64,000 nucleotides of DNA from Pogostemon cablin. Taxonomy: Eukaryota; Streptophyta; Magnoliopsida; Lamiales; Lamiaceae. The stretch spans positions 5,000,355 through 5,064,354 of the forward strand of contig CM042970.1 in assembly GCA_023678885.1 (NCBI GenBank), in the 5' to 3' direction. The notes beneath the pieces are model-generated. The model was given only the letters and a program-made list of their open reading frames with translations. It searched no databases and was not told the origin of the DNA. How positions within the stretch are numbered: position 1 is the stretch's first letter; each line of letters starts with the position of its first letter. Below are positions 1 to 11,974 of the stretch, piece by piece. A program made the translations under genes and the position numbers.

Positions 1-1345
1 TATAAATAGAAGATTGATAAGAAGATAGATGAATGTTGTTTCATAAATTTATTAAATTGAAAGAAAACAGAAATTTTACAGTAGGGGTGAGAAGTCCCAA
101 AAGAGTACATTCAGGACAAATTCCCAAATTATATTCCAGTCTCATTCTAAGTCAAAAAAAGATTGAGAGGGACCAAAATCAATTTGTACAAGGTTTGAAC
201 TCTCTAAAGGATGAACCCAATACACCAGCTCTCCAACCCAAACTCCCTTGCGCAATAACTGAAAAGAAAATGGATAGTAAACGGACAAATAATTAGAATC
301 CTCTGAGTGACACCAGCGCAGAACACAAATTTGGAAGTAGGGAGAATTATGAGTAACGTCTTCATAGCAATTCACAGGTAGATAACTTCCCTAAAATACC
401 AACCACATTAAAACCTTATCTTTCCCAGGAACCGAAATCTTCTAGATAAATTTAAACCGGGGGAAGGAAAAGGAGCTGTTGATAGAATTTAAAGAGATAA
501 AAATTTAATCAAAAAGGACTATAAAGGATCGGCTAGCCATATCCTATAATCATCACCATCCCCATAGAAAACCACACTCTCCAACCCAGAAAAAAGTTGA
601 TTCAGAGCTTCCATTCCCTCATCTTTAAGCTTTCTAAAAGAGTGCAGGTTCCAAGAATAGGACTCCGAGGCCGAGTCATTGATGCAGAGAAAGGAAGACA
701 TAGGCCCATGTTGAAGCGATGAAAGTCTATAAAGCTAGGGAGGGAAAAGAAAAAACAAGGGAGAAGTTTATCACCCAGCAATCCTCCCTGAAAGGAACCT
801 CCTTGTTAGCCCCTATGCACCTGATTCTCAATACAGAAAATCTGCACAGACTCAAGATAGTAACTTTTATGGGCTTCGAAAAGTTGTATTCATAGCAAGA
901 CCTACGTATCAATTGCTCTCCTGAAGACCATTTTTTCTCTTGATAACTCTATGCCATAATGAGTTAGTTTCAATATGGAAAGGCCACCAACATTTTCCCA
1001 ACAATGCTTTGTTCCTAAACTGAATATTCCCAATACCCAAGCCGATGAATCTCTAAGGAGAGTAACAATCTTTCACGATACAAGATGCATACTTTCGTCT
1101 CCTTCCAGCGTTGATGAGTGATTAAATAAGAGTAAGCTTACCACTCCTGGATAAGAAAGCTTTTTCCCATCCCGTAATCCTATAAATATTATGGATATTA
1201 TAGGATACCATAATCCCGGAAAGATACCAAGATTGCATTGGCACCTAAAGGCAAACCCAAATAAGTTAAAGTCATTCTCCTACCTTACATCCAACCAGGA
1301 AGGCTAAAGAAGAGACTTTTATACTTTCCATAATGATGCTAAGAA
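1..1345 (-). mobile_element. LINE (non-LTR retrotransposon) 3' part, decayed, in helicase intron 6
   Basis: Read on the minus strand in several frames, this stretch gives the C-terminal half of a plant L1-type reverse transcriptase ORF in the right order. Near 1,275-1,235 is LTYLGLPLGAN, near 1,175-1,130 WEKAFLSRSGKLTLI, near 1,043-985 GLGIGNIQFRNKALLGK, near 800-775 VPFREDCWV, near 560-520 RIWLADPL, and near 330-255 a zf-RVT-like stretch starting CVLRWCHSEDSNYL. Frames shift between these blocks and stops are present, so it is not functional. The 5' end fades out near 1,345, as expected for a 5'-truncated LINE; the 3' end and any poly(A) lie at or beyond the left edge. It runs in the same direction as the host helicase gene. 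The family assignment comes from recognised motifs, not a search. Confidence 0.75.
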
Positions 1346-2090
1346 TTGATAAGCTTGGAGCATGAAAGGTTATAACTATCTATTTTATGCAACTTCTCAT
1401 AGTAATTTTTTAGTTTAATTTTGAAGGAAGTGGTTTTATCAGGAAACTAAATTAAAATACCTAAAACACGACAAGAATAGGAGTTATCATCAGGTGCCAA
1501 TAAATTCAAGAAAGCAAATTTCAAGGAGCAACTTAATTCTCAGGTTTTAGCAATTTAATTAAATGGAATAATAAAGTCTCTCGCTGAAAGCTTTCATAAA
1601 GAAATTCTAAAGAAAGCATCTACAAGGAGATTATTTATTTATTTATTTTGGTTACTTAGTAGAGTGCTTGCTTCTAACACAATAAAATTTTTGAAGGTGA
1701 AGTATAAAATTTCTGTGTCACAGTATAATCATCTTTATCATCATTACATTCCCTTTTTATTGAAATAGTTCATAAGAACCTACCACATTCCATGCCATGA
1801 ATAAATGTCTCAAAGACCAATGCAAATACTTATTATTTAAAAGATGTTTCGCCATTGCTTTTCCATCTTTATTCTTTCTTAATCTCCAATTAGCCAGAAA
1901 ACTATGCACTTCCCACTTTTGTATTGTGAGCTCAATTAGTCAAAGTAAAACTCGTTTACCGCAGATGTGAACAATCAGCCATTATGATTGTGATTCCAAA
2001 TAAATCAGCAGTTGATCATTTTGAAAATAGTTGATTACATCAAGCACATAAGAAGTCAGAAAAAAATAGTGTTCAGCAGCTTGTTGCTAC
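1346..2090. other. Rest of helicase intron 6, non-coding
   Basis: AT-rich sequence between the donor site of helicase exon 6 and the LINE relic. I searched it by eye on the minus strand for the expected next exon (conserved motif VI, HRxGRxxR) and did not find it, so I treat all of it as intron. Confidence 0.5.
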
Positions 2091-4380
2091 CTGTATTATG
2101 CAGTCAACACCAGGAATGTCAAGCCCACGAGCTGCTACATCAGTACAAAGAAGAACACCACTTGAGAGAGATGTAAATGATGCTAATGCCTTCTCCCTTG
2201 CAGCCTGGATACATGATATAAGTCATCAGAGAAAACAAAAATTTTAATATACCTTTATGTTGTAAACACTTCAAGGTCCCTATTATTATTTGGAAAACTA
2301 CCTGCTTCATCTTTCCATGAAAGGCTATTAGAGAGAAACCTTTCAGAGAAGAAAGTAGGGGAAGTACAGCTCCCCAATAATCAACGCATGAGCAAGTCAT
2401 GAAATAGCTACAAGATAGAGAAATAATATGCTTTATGAGAACTTAGTAACTAAACAAACTACGAATGAAAAATTAACTCACTTACAAAATGATAGAGCTA
2501 TTGTCATAACTCACACTATAGTTTTTTGAGTCTTGTTTCTAATGAGGAGATCGATTAGTCGTAGAGGTTTTGTGTCTGCTTCACATTGAAGATACTGCAC
2601 AGTCAGGTAACCATGAAACCAAGTATAAACATCTGATTAAGCATCATTCAGGTTCTGGATCATACAAGTTACAGGTTGAAGCAATGTATGCAGTATCGGA
2701 ATACCTCTAAAAGAAGTCCTGAAGGAGTTTTTGAAGAGGCAATTTGCTGTGATGACGATATATCCTTTGGTCTCTTTAATTCAGCTCGAACTTCCACTCT
2801 CACAGGATTTCTTAATCCTGCTTTAGATAGCTCTTCAACTGCCTCAGTTTGAGTAGCTGAAAACAGGCCTGTTCTACGAAGTTTTGGTAGACGCGATATG
2901 ATCGAACTTATCTGCTTCTGAAAGCCCATATCCAATAGTCGATCAGCTTCATCTAAAATCAATATCTGTTCACCATATCATGTCATTTTAAACAGGGCAT
3001 AACAAAATGGATATAAAAACCAGAATAATAGGAGAGGAAATGAATACAACATGTCATCCCAATTCCCAACACGTACACATAGTGACATCTACAATCAGAA
3101 GCGAGAACATCTGATACTTAATTTTTTCACCCAGAAAAATATCATCAATTATGAATGTATGAAGCAGATGAGAATCGAGGAGTAATAAATGTGAAAAAAA
3201 AAATATAGATTTGCCCTTTAGTACTACATAGCATTCTGTTTACAAGATTCACATACTTTTGATTATTATGCAGACAAGCACAGTTGAGTCCAACCGCAGC
3301 AAACACAAAATGAGTATGATATGAACAATAAAGATGATAAATAGAAACTTTTTGGGCAGATTGTCATTATATCAGAAGGTCGTGTGATACAGAACAACAT
3401 AAAATGATAAACAAATGTAGAGAGGTTAATGAACACCATAAATGATAAACAAATGTAGAGAGGTTAATGATAGATTTCTTTCAATGCAACATATACAATT
3501 GAATAATTATCACACTATACTTGACACTATATATACTAACAAAGTAATTAAAAGGATGACCATAGAACCTATCGTTTCAGTAAAGACAGGAAAACATAGA
3601 ACAACTAACCTCCAGGTTGCGGAAGTCCAACGTATCCATACGCTCCATGATATCATTCAGCCTTCCGGGCGTTCCAATCAGCAAATTTACCCCTTCTTCT
3701 TCAATTTTCCGCATATCAGATTTCACTTCCCCTCCACCCACTAACAGCATCGTCTTCAGATTTGGCAATGTTGAAACAAAGGGCTCTGCAACCTTGAATA
3801 TCTGTGATGACAACTCCCTTGTTGGTGAAATTATCACAGCCATTACCTGTTGTAAGCATAAGCCACCAGGTAAAAAGCAAAAATTTCATCCTCACAGAGA
3901 TTTATACTACAAGATGACTAGATTATATTTATACACTGAATACAACGAGAAAAAAACTACACTTTCAAATAACAATAACGAGCAATACATTACAGCAATA
4001 CTTAATCATGAATATACAGCAATACATAATACGCTTAATCAATATTTTAGGTTACTTAAAACACAAAACCAGCATAATAAATGGAGCAGTACACAGAAAC
4101 CAAATACCTCATGGGGTTTAGGAGGAGGGGTACGGCGGAGAATTTCGACGAGAGGGATGAGGAAGGCTAGTGTTTTCCCAGAACCAGTGGCGGCGTCAAC
4201 AGTAACGTCCTTGTAGCTACAGAGCAAGGGTATGGTGGCGGCTTGAACCGGGGTGCAGAACTCGAAACCGGCAGTGGTCAGAGCATCCAGGACTGATTTG
4301 GAGAGCGGCGGTTTCAGGTCGGAAAACCTTGTGGCAGTCAAGGCTTGGTTTGGATTCTTGTCGGCGGCGGAGGCGTTCAT
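2091..4380 (-). CDS. RH18: DEAD-box ATP-dependent RNA helicase, RH18-like (Spb4/DDX55 family), first six exons
   Basis: The ATG is at 4,380. Exons are 4380-4108, 3846-3610, 2965-2705, 2594-2515, 2407-2302 and 2204-2091, all with GT/AG borders and matching phases, giving 357 codons. Motifs in order: Q-motif region (RFSDLKPPLS, then TPVQAATIP), motif I ATGSGKT at residues 64-70, PTREL at 99-103, TPGR at 150-153, DEAD at 175-178, SAT at 206-208, and motif V TDVAARGLD at 340-348. The plant RH18 protein is about 590 residues, so motif VI and the C-terminal extension must lie left of the window. Family members (yeast Spb4, human DDX55) are nucleolar ATPases for 60S ribosome assembly; that role here is inferred. 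No stop or frameshift is seen in the visible exons. The next intron is longer than 2 kb and contains a LINE. The paralogue assignment rests on recalled similarity. Confidence 0.88.
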
Positions 4381-4754
4381 GGTGAGCGTGCAAGAATTGC
4401 TTTGTTTATGTGTTGTTTCATATAAAGCGTAAGTTAGGTGTTTGGGCCGATAAGCTGCCCGTAACCGGTTGCCTCCTCATGTTTTTGTTGCGAGTCTCCT
4501 CGCCCCAAACTAACAAGTCACAACGCATGATGCATGTCTAGTAACTTATAGGGAGAGTTTATTGATTGATTGTGCTTGTATGTGACCATGATTCATGACT
4601 TTTACTGCAAGAGATATGTACATTAAGGTTAATTTAATCGGGATTCCGCCCCACTTCTAACTGATGTGGGATTTTATTGACATCCAACCAACGTTTCACC
4701 CTCAAACAAAGTCCCGCGACTAGACCATCACATTTTGAGACGAGAACATTCCAC
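4381..4754. promoter_or_regulatory. Helicase 5' flank and probable promoter
   Basis: About 370 bp upstream of the helicase ATG. On the minus strand a weak TATA-like TTTATAT occurs around 4,419-4,425, about 40 bp from the ATG, which is too close to be convincing. No ORF is supported. The region ends where the hAT-like terminus begins. Confidence 0.3.
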
Positions 4755-5856
4755 CAAGGGGTGGACGAATTTACCAAAAAATCAGTATATCACACTTATC
4801 GTACAGCAAAACAACGAATTTATTGAAAATTTCAGTATACCGAAAATTTAGGGACGGTATCATACCGTACCGAATTTTTCTGTACAGTAATGGTAAGAAA
4901 AATTTTTAAAATGGTATTTCGGTATATACGGGTATACTGAACTGTTAATTAAATTAATATTAATAATAATTATATATAAATTAAAAATTAATTTACTTTT
5001 TTTACTTATCTAATAAGTTTATTCAAAGAATATATATACTGTATTAGTTATTAGTTATACTTAAAATACAGAATTAGAAGGGGTGAGATTGAAACCCTAG
5101 CAGCCATCAGCCGTTCTCACCCCTAGCAACTAGCAGCCGCTCTCCTCAGTCCTCAAGCCCATCTGATGTATCTACTCTATCTTCCATCTGATACGATTTC
5201 TTCTTCTATCTGAATCATCTGATATGGATTCTCATTAGCGTTATAGTTTCCCTTTTATGGGGTAGGATTAGGCTACAATATAATTCTTTTATAATCTGTT
5301 GTTCAATTCCTTTGTAAAAGATCTGAAACTCGCTGCAGGATTCACTCCCCTTCTTTGATGTGTTTTCTTCTCTCAGCTTCCATTAATTCAAGATTTGAGA
5401 ACTCAATCTCTATGTACTCCTTCTTCTTTCATCCGATTATTGGTTATGTAATCAGTGGAGTTTGTTTTTGCGGAGATACTGTACAAATTGTAAGATTGTC
5501 GCACAATTAATTGTCTTTTTCGATGCGCTGATGTTATTCCTATTGCCATTTTGTTCTCTTCATTGTTACAGGCTCCTTATTTATGTTCTTCAATTAGATG
5601 TTATATGAAATAACTCAAAATTGCTTGTTGATTTGATCTGGAATGAGTGCATACACACATACTTTGACTGTTTTTTTTTCAATTATATTGTCTATTTTCT
5701 TGAAAATTTTGTATGGGTATGTATAGGTATATTGATTGGTAAGGAGAAATCTGGAGCAATATTTCGGTATTTGATAAAATTCGGTATTAACAATAAGCAT
5801 ATCGAAATTTCGGTATACCGAAATTTTAGGTACGATATCAGTCAAAATTGCACTTG
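4755..5856. mobile_element. Candidate non-autonomous hAT-like element
   Basis: The left end begins CAAGGGGTGGACG and the right end, reversed, begins CAAGTGCAATTTTG. Both subterminal regions are full of the short palindromic motif GGTATACCGAAATTT and its variants (about 4,790-4,940 and 5,755-5,840), a style well known from plant hAT elements. The middle (5,085-5,560) is more GC-balanced and could be an old 5' leader of a transposase gene. I find no transposase ORF and no clean 8 bp target duplication, so the borders are provisional. Confidence 0.45.
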
Positions 5857-6242
5857 AATTTTCATGGTTCAATTTACGTTGAATTGTTGAATTTTTGTGA
5901 AATTGATGGTGTGTATAGTATGGGCTTAAGGTTAATTTTTTATTTATATATATGGGCTCATTGAATTGGAGTATTGTTGTGGTGCAATTGAAGGTGGAAG
6001 ATGAACATGCTAGATTTGTGGTTGAAGTTTATGTGACATGAAAGCATGCTTGTGTGGAGTAGTGATAAGACTACGAGAGTTTCAATAATTCTTGATTGAA
6101 AGTGTTGATGTATAGTGCAATTATGATCGAATGAACACTTGAGATTGAGTTGTTTGAAGCACGTGAATTTGAAGTCTTAAGTAGGATTCATATTAGTCTT
6201 AAGATGAGTATATCTATCTCTTTGGTATGTATTGAAGTATTA
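5857..6242. other. Unassigned sequence left of Athila-like relic
   Basis: No ORF or repeat boundary recognised. It ends in TATTATTCTTGTAG, which resembles a splice acceptor just before the retroelement ORF. It may belong to the truncated retroelement. Confidence 0.3.
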
Positions 6243-7785
6243 TTCTTGTAGGAAAAGAGATTGCTTCTTCATCCAAGAGGAATGAACCTAAGTCGCCTTC
6301 ACTGGGTGAGATAGTCAAGAAAATGAGGATGGAGAAGAGGAGGCCATCCGATTATGGCATCAAAATTGCAAATTGGGAGGAGAAGAAGGAGCTGTGGACT
6401 GCAATAGCACAAAAGATCAAGAGAACGTGGTATCAGAATGATCATGCAATGATAGAGATGAACATTATCAGTAATATTCATTGGATGTTCGGTCGAGTAG
6501 GCATTAATCAGTTCATGGAGATGAAGAGAGAGACCTATTTTCATATCACTGTGGAGGTCTTATGCACGTTGAGGATAGAGCGTGGAGACCGATACCTTCC
6601 TTATGGTATTTGGATGCAGATTGGCAGGCAGGAGCAGATGATGTGGGCCTGAGAGTTTAATGAATTGATTGGCTGTGAGAATGAGACGGATGTGGAGCAT
6701 GATGATTTCAAGCCAGATGAGTTCTAGAGAGCTATTACGGGGAGGCAAGAGAGACATAATTCAAATACTTCCAAGGTTGCTTTCATCTACAACCCCGTGT
6801 TAGCATATATGGATAGAATATTAGGCAACACGCTGTTTGCAAGGTCCGAGGGAAGCTGTATTCCAAGGGGGAGCTGTACGTGTAATGGTGCATGCTACAT
6901 GGAGTCCGTTTTAATGTAGCGGCGTACTTTTTCCAGTAGCTTCACAAGTTTACTACCCACGGATTTCAACGTGTTAACATCGGAGGGCTTATCACCTTGA
7001 TAGCTGAGTACTATAAAGTCGATTTGAGCAGACATAGGCCTGTCTGAGGGGATCCAGACTTGATTCTGACATCATGTGTGAGGATGGGGCTGATTGAGTG
7101 GCTAGATGATACTTGGATGTTCATCCGAGGAAAGAATCCGTGTACATTCAGACTTCCACTGTTGATTGATGATCTCATTACCATTAGGGTCAAAAATAAT
7201 TTATTGATGAGTACCACGAAGCATAAGGTGATCTCGGAGACTTGTTTGGGAAGAGGAAATTGGAGACTTCTTGCTGAGATGCGCGCTCAGAAGATCATTT
7301 TAGATGAGGATATGGTCTTGATAGGAGATCCGGCCGACTTTATAGAGGAAGAGCCGCAGCCGCCACCAGCTTTTGTGTATCCGGAGATGGGTATTCCTCC
7401 GGTGCAGCCTCCACAGCCACATTCGCTGGAGCATGAGTTTTATGAGCCACAACAGCAGCAAGATTTTTGGCAAGCTCAGGATCAGTTTTATCGAGAGCAT
7501 TTTCGATTGATGAATGAGCACTTCGCCACGCTTAATGCAAATCAGCAGGAGACGAATAGGGAGCTGGCATTGGAGAATGCGAATTATGCCGCACTTGATG
7601 CAAAGTACAACACGCTACAACAACTATGTTGAGATGGATAGAAGATTAGGGAGGATGATGCCGGCGAGCACGAGTTGGATATGAAGCTTAATGCTCTTCA
7701 TAGAAATGTAGATCAATTGTGCTTGGAGATGGGTGATGGTGATGACGAAGAGGGTGCTAGTGACGATGATGCTCCGGAGGAGTAG
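6243..7785 (+). pseudogene. Athila-type retrotransposon ORF (putative plant transposon protein domain), broken
   Basis: Conceptual translation starts near KEIASSSKRNEPKSPS and continues through KIKRTWYQNDHAMIEMN, GNTLFARSEG, WCMLHGVRFNV, GGLITLIAEYY and MGLIEWLDDTWMF. This spacing is that of the plant transposon protein found in Athila-like Ty3/gypsy elements. The tail (about 7,260-7,630) is Q/E-rich and probably coiled-coil, and it closes with an acidic stretch ending at 7,785. At least five in-frame stops (for example near 6,652 and 6,725) and a frameshift near 6,845 make it non-functional. Some stops look like CGA to TGA or TGG to TAG transitions, as methylated-cytosine decay would give. 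Its position just upstream of a 3' LTR suggests the ORF that follows pol in such elements. No gag, pol or 5' LTR is present here. Confidence 0.65.
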
Positions 7786-9136
7786 AGAGCATCAGATTTT
7801 TCTTTGTCTGTTTCATCTCATCTCCCTTCTCTTTTATCTTTACAGGTTGGGTATTTGTGGTGTGAGTGACATGTATTTAATATTGATGATAATTGGGTGA
7901 TTGATTGTTGGAAGATGTTTACATGGATTTGCTTTGGGTTATTTAGTGTGAGGATTATTCATGTTATGCAGGTGCACTTATTTTGATGCATGTTGATTTG
8001 TTGATGACGAGCATGTTCTATTTTTACTTGTAGTTCATAGAAAATTGATGTTGATTACATGCTTTGAAGAGTGCTTAGGATTCTATTACCCATGTGAGGA
8101 TTTGAGCCTTTTGATCGTGCTATAAGTATGATGTTTATTCTTGAGAGTCGTTTGTATACTCGTATTCTAGAACTTGGCTTGGAGTCTTGTTTGAAGTCTA
8201 TAATTGATAGATGCTAGGAAATGATCTTAGGTCATTGTTTGTGATTAAGTCACTTAGCCAAATTTATCCTACCTTATTATATGGTTATCATTGGAAGCCC
8301 TTTTGAGCCTATAAGCTTTTTCTTTGGCAAGCCGTTGATAAATAGTCGTTTACCTTTTAAGCCTTAAACACCTATTACTAGTAAAGAGTAGAGGTAAATA
8401 AATGCTATATGAAGTTTTGAAGAAGAATAGGAAGGAGAGATTTGGTGTAATAAGAATCATGAGATAAGTGGTTAAATCTTGCAAGAGATAGTGTCTAAAA
8501 TCGGTATCCCTAAGCTAGAAAGGGTAGTGCCCAAAATTTATACCCTTATACTTGAAGAACACAAGAAGTGGTATTCTACTACAAAGAGAAGATGTTGATC
8601 TAAGAGAAGATGAAGAAAGCATGTTTTGATGTGATCATAAGAAGGACGAAGGAGAAAAGAAGGAAGCTGTTGAAAAGCAAATCTCCAAGGTACTTCTTTA
8701 CTAGTAAATTTAGTTACTTATCTATATTCTCCTGCCTTTACCAAAGAGCCAACGTTATAACCTGAATGCAAGTCCTTTGTGATCTTAGTATTGAATTAGT
8801 TATAGATGGATTTTTGAGACCCTTGTCAAACTTATGGTTACGCGAGTATATGAATTGAAATTGAATGTCTATACTACCCATGAAGTGTACATCTTTTACA
8901 CTTGAGAGAGAGAGAGAGAGAATAAACACTTACCCGTGAGCTAGATAACTTAGCACTCGTAGAAGTATCGTGATTGATTGATGTTTTTGCTTGAATGAAA
9001 GGTATGATGGATTGCATGTTTTGAATTGATATAATTACATGTGTTAGGATAGGTTGTGCTTGATTTCGTGATTACACTCTCTGAATTTGTTCTAATTTTC
9101 ATTGTCTCGGGACAGCAACATGCAAGTTTAGGAGTT
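7786..9136 (+). other. Non-coding spacer between Athila-like ORF and 3' LTR
   Basis: No coding region. The stretch from about 8,240 to 8,560 has the wording of the untranslated spacer of Athila-like elements. A (GA)n microsatellite lies at 8,904-8,922. At the end (about 9,107-9,136) is CGGGACAGCAACATGCAAG followed by GTTTAGGAGTT, matching the conserved pre-LTR and polypurine-tract region of these gypsy elements. Confidence 0.45.
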
Positions 9137-9333
9137 TGATGAGAGTGTAAATTCACGTATTTTGGGCTCTGATTTGCATGAAAATTGAGTACGATTGAGT
9201 CTTTTATTGAGACAAATTGGTATATTTATAGAGAAGCCACAAATAAGAGAATACTAGGGCTTTTTTAGCATATTTATACAGGAAAACAGATCAAAAGGGC
9301 TCGAAATTGGAATATACAATTTGAGGTAATTTT

Positions 9334-9560
9334 CGAGGGTTGTTCGACCTTAGTGCCTTGTTCGACCATCATCACTTTAGTCGAACAAGGTGGCCAAGTC
9401 GAGCAAAATACGCAGAAACGTACAGAGAGCTTTCTCGACTAGGAGATGTTGTTCGACCAACATCATCTTGGTCGAACAGATGAGGCTTGGTCAAACAAAA
9501 TGTGCAAAAACTTACAGAAGGCTTGCTCGACCGTTGCTCGACTAGGAAGCCTTGCTCGAC
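9334..9560 (+). repeat. U3 tandem repeat with TTCGACC/GGTCGAA motifs
   Basis: Two diverged copies of about 110 bp, starting near 9,338 and 9,448. Each begins TTGTTCGACC and carries GTCGAACA and CTCGACTAGGA. The motif and its reverse complement occur many times. They lie 120-350 bp upstream of the TATA box, where LTR enhancers normally sit. Confidence 0.6.
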
Positions 9561-9686
9561 CAGTCAAAGCTTGGTCGAATGGATTCTCGCTACTTCTATT
9601 ATTTGGAAATTCCAGATTTCTTTTATCAAATTTGATGTGTGCCTCAAGTAAAAGTCCATCCTAAGCCTGTAAGAAGGTTCCATGAG

Positions 9687-9694
9687 TATAAAAG
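9687..9694 (+). promoter_or_regulatory. LTR TATA box (TATAAAAG)
   Basis: A good TATA box inside the 9,137-10,771 LTR, downstream of the U3 repeats and upstream of a CA-rich leader (9,719-9,760), as expected at the U3/R border. Confidence 0.55.
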
Positions 9695-10771
9695 AAGAGC
9701 TTTCACAGGAGAAAAGAGACACACACCACTTCATCATCTATCCATCACTGAAACCCTACCGCCATCCGGAGGTTCATCTATCGAGCCAAGTGAGAACCAA
9801 GTGAAGATTCAAGACGGAGAGAGTCGCGACGGCACCCGCCTTTAGGGTTTGCTTTGCTTCTTAATTTATCTTGTAATTTTCAAGGCTATGGGTAAGATCA
9901 TATCAACCACCAGGATTGTTCCTAGATCAATCATGGGCTAGAACCGCTTCGGTAGTTCTAGGGTTATGAAGGTTTTATGAGTTAGTTTGTCTTTCATGTG
10001 TAAAATTCGTACAACACTACTTGTGGTTTATTTTATATAAGATTGCACTTTTTAAATTCGTACTCACAATCGTTTTGTGCATCATTAACTGTTATGTAGA
10101 GTCTGAATACATATCTTGGTTATTGATTGAGTGCATTCACTGCTGAGCAGGATTACATGTTATAATTTTAAGTGAAGGGATTTCGAAGTCTTATTAGAAC
10201 TATCTTATATAAATACTTGTTAATTAAATTATATTCAGGTTAACAAGTAGGATAAAGAGTATAACTTTATAGTACCTATAAAGAGAGATCATATCAGGTT
10301 GAGTACTAAGTGCACAGGAAATAATTGATATTGATAGTACCTAGAAAGGGGGTGAATTATATCTCTTGTTCCGAGGATATTCACACGTGTTACACGCATG
10401 TTTACTTATGTCTATAGAGTGAACTTGCATGGTTTAGTGATGCGTCCATGGACCACAAGGCAGAGTCGTACATCAACGCATGGAAGAGAGATTAATAAGT
10501 AAAACTGGATGACCCGAAGAACTATCTAATTTATCACTTGTTCACAGTCGTATTATCTCTATTGCTTGTTTATTTTCTTTGCTATTTTAATTACTTATTA
10601 TTTAGTTACTTAATCACCATAAATTAATTTGCCAGAATAGTCTTAGTTCATTAGAATATAATTAAATTAATAATCATCCGTCCCTTGAGTTTGATAATCA
10701 CTTGGTCGCCTATCGAAACTACAATTGATATTCTTCATAGATTATTTTATGTGTTGAGAAAACGCTCATCA

Positions 10772-11175
10772 CTCACTCACCTTCATAATCCTAACAAACT
10801 TGATAGCAACAAGCCATGTCCAATTTTCAAGTTCAATTTCATCTACAAAAATACTTTTACGCCACTTGTATTTGTTATGCGAAGACGAACTACAATAGCA
10901 CATTCTAACGTGTTTTATGTGTGCATTGTTTCATCTATTTCACACACTAATGGATATTACATGATCATCCTCCTTGGCCATATCATTTTTAGCTAGATAA
11001 CACTAAGATATATTTATAAAGGTCGCTCATGTTTGACTTCTTTTTCAATTATCTAGAAAGCTTCCATAGCTAGTGTCATAGCTCAAGATTTATAGCTTAA
11101 AGATGCGAGTGGCAATTAAACATTTACTTGCATGGATTAATGTAGTTCTAGGTTATTTCAGCTGTAAGATTATCT
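10772..11175. other. Unassigned sequence
   Basis: Flank of the Athila-like LTR up to the hydrolase relic. One open frame spans 10,685-10,996 but starts inside the LTR and has no recognisable protein content. I see nothing else. Confidence 0.3.
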
Positions 11176-11352
11176 TATCTGAAATGGGGCTTGATTAACT
11201 TAAGGTAGATGGTGCTGGCAAGGATCATGCTTTTTAGGAGAGGCCTGAGGATATGATTACTCCAGGAACTGTGGTCAAGATTGGCAGGAATTGCCCTGGA
11301 ACTGAAGTAGCAGCTGAGACAGCTGCAGCTTTTGTAGCAGCTACTAGATGGT
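11176..11352 (+). pseudogene. Glycoside hydrolase family 9 (endoglucanase) exon fragment
   Basis: Translation in the frame beginning at 11,199 gives KVDGAGKDHAF, a stop at 11,235, then ERPEDMITPGTVVKIG, NCPGTEVAAETAAA and FVAATR. This is the conserved block of plant endo-beta-1,4-glucanases that normally reads CWERPEDM...PGTE.AAETAAA. The stop replaces the expected Trp codon (TGG to TAG). A frameshift just upstream separates it from YLKWG, which fits the preceding IKWG motif. No other exon of the family is visible nearby, so this is an isolated gene fragment, either the remnant of a decayed gene or one carried by a transposon. The functional enzyme is a secreted or membrane cellulase of cell-wall growth; this copy cannot encode one. 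Confidence 0.72.
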
Positions 11353-11401
11353 TTTCTTTTCTTTTACTTTTAAAATGAAACTCATTGAAAAACATGGTTT
11401 A

Positions 11402-11779
11402 CTAATTAGATATATGTATTGCAATAATTTTAATCTATGCTAGCTCTTGAACAGATTACTTATGAGAATCTTTATGAGACGCGAGTATATTTTTCAAATT
11501 TGGTGTCAATATTTGTTCATGTTGATTTTATTTTCAGTTTATAGTTGTGAAATATGTACTTTAATTGGATAAAGCGGCTAGTATGTCTTGCTAATTGGAT
11601 ATATGTACTGCAATGATTTTAATCTATGTTAGCTCTTGAACAAAATTTTTATGAGAATATTTATGAGATGCAGATATATTTTCAAATTTGGTGTCAAAAT
11701 TTGTTCATGTTGATTTTATTTTCAGTTTATAGTTGTGAAATATATACTTTTATCGGATAAAGTGGCTAGTATATGATGA
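11402..11779 (+). repeat. 189 bp tandem duplication
   Basis: The block 11,402-11,590 (CTAATTAGATATATGTATTG onwards) is repeated at 11,591-11,779 with scattered substitutions and small indels. Both copies share GCTCTTGAACA, TTTGGTGTCAA and TTTCAGTTTATAGTTGTG. It lies directly after the hydrolase relic, so it may be old intron sequence. No ORF. Confidence 0.8.
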
Positions 11780-11974
11780 AACTAGTTTATTGTGGACTAG
11801 AATACATGATTGGCGTGTGAAGGCTTTCGTTACTTGGTTTTCTAGCCTAAAAATAATTGATTTTACTTTAGTCGAAGTTCATAAATCAGAGTCCGATGAT
11901 TTTGAACTTGCTTTTAGTCTTATAATTATAATTAATGGATGCTCGCAGATTTATCCTTTTAATGTCGTTGTATG

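Larger units (their letters stand above)
9137..10771 (+). repeat. Athila-like 3' LTR, about 1.6 kb
   Basis: Starts TGATGAGAG right after a decayed polypurine tract and ends GCTCATCA, giving the inverted terminal hexamer TGATGA/TCATCA. The length of 1,635 bp fits Athila LTRs. Inside are U3 tandem repeats, a TATA box and a leader-like region rich in C and A. The matching 5' LTR is not in the window, so this is the right end of a 5'-truncated element. Confidence 0.62.

Noticed and set aside
3442..4216. Plus-strand frames of 100 and 199 residues
   Set aside because: Antisense shadows of helicase exons 1 and 2.
5615..5872. Overlapping frames on both strands (85 and 78 residues)
   Set aside because: Fall in AT-rich subterminal sequence of the hAT-like element; no protein features.
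10685..10996. 103-residue plus-strand frame
   Set aside because: Begins inside the Athila-like LTR and shows no family features.
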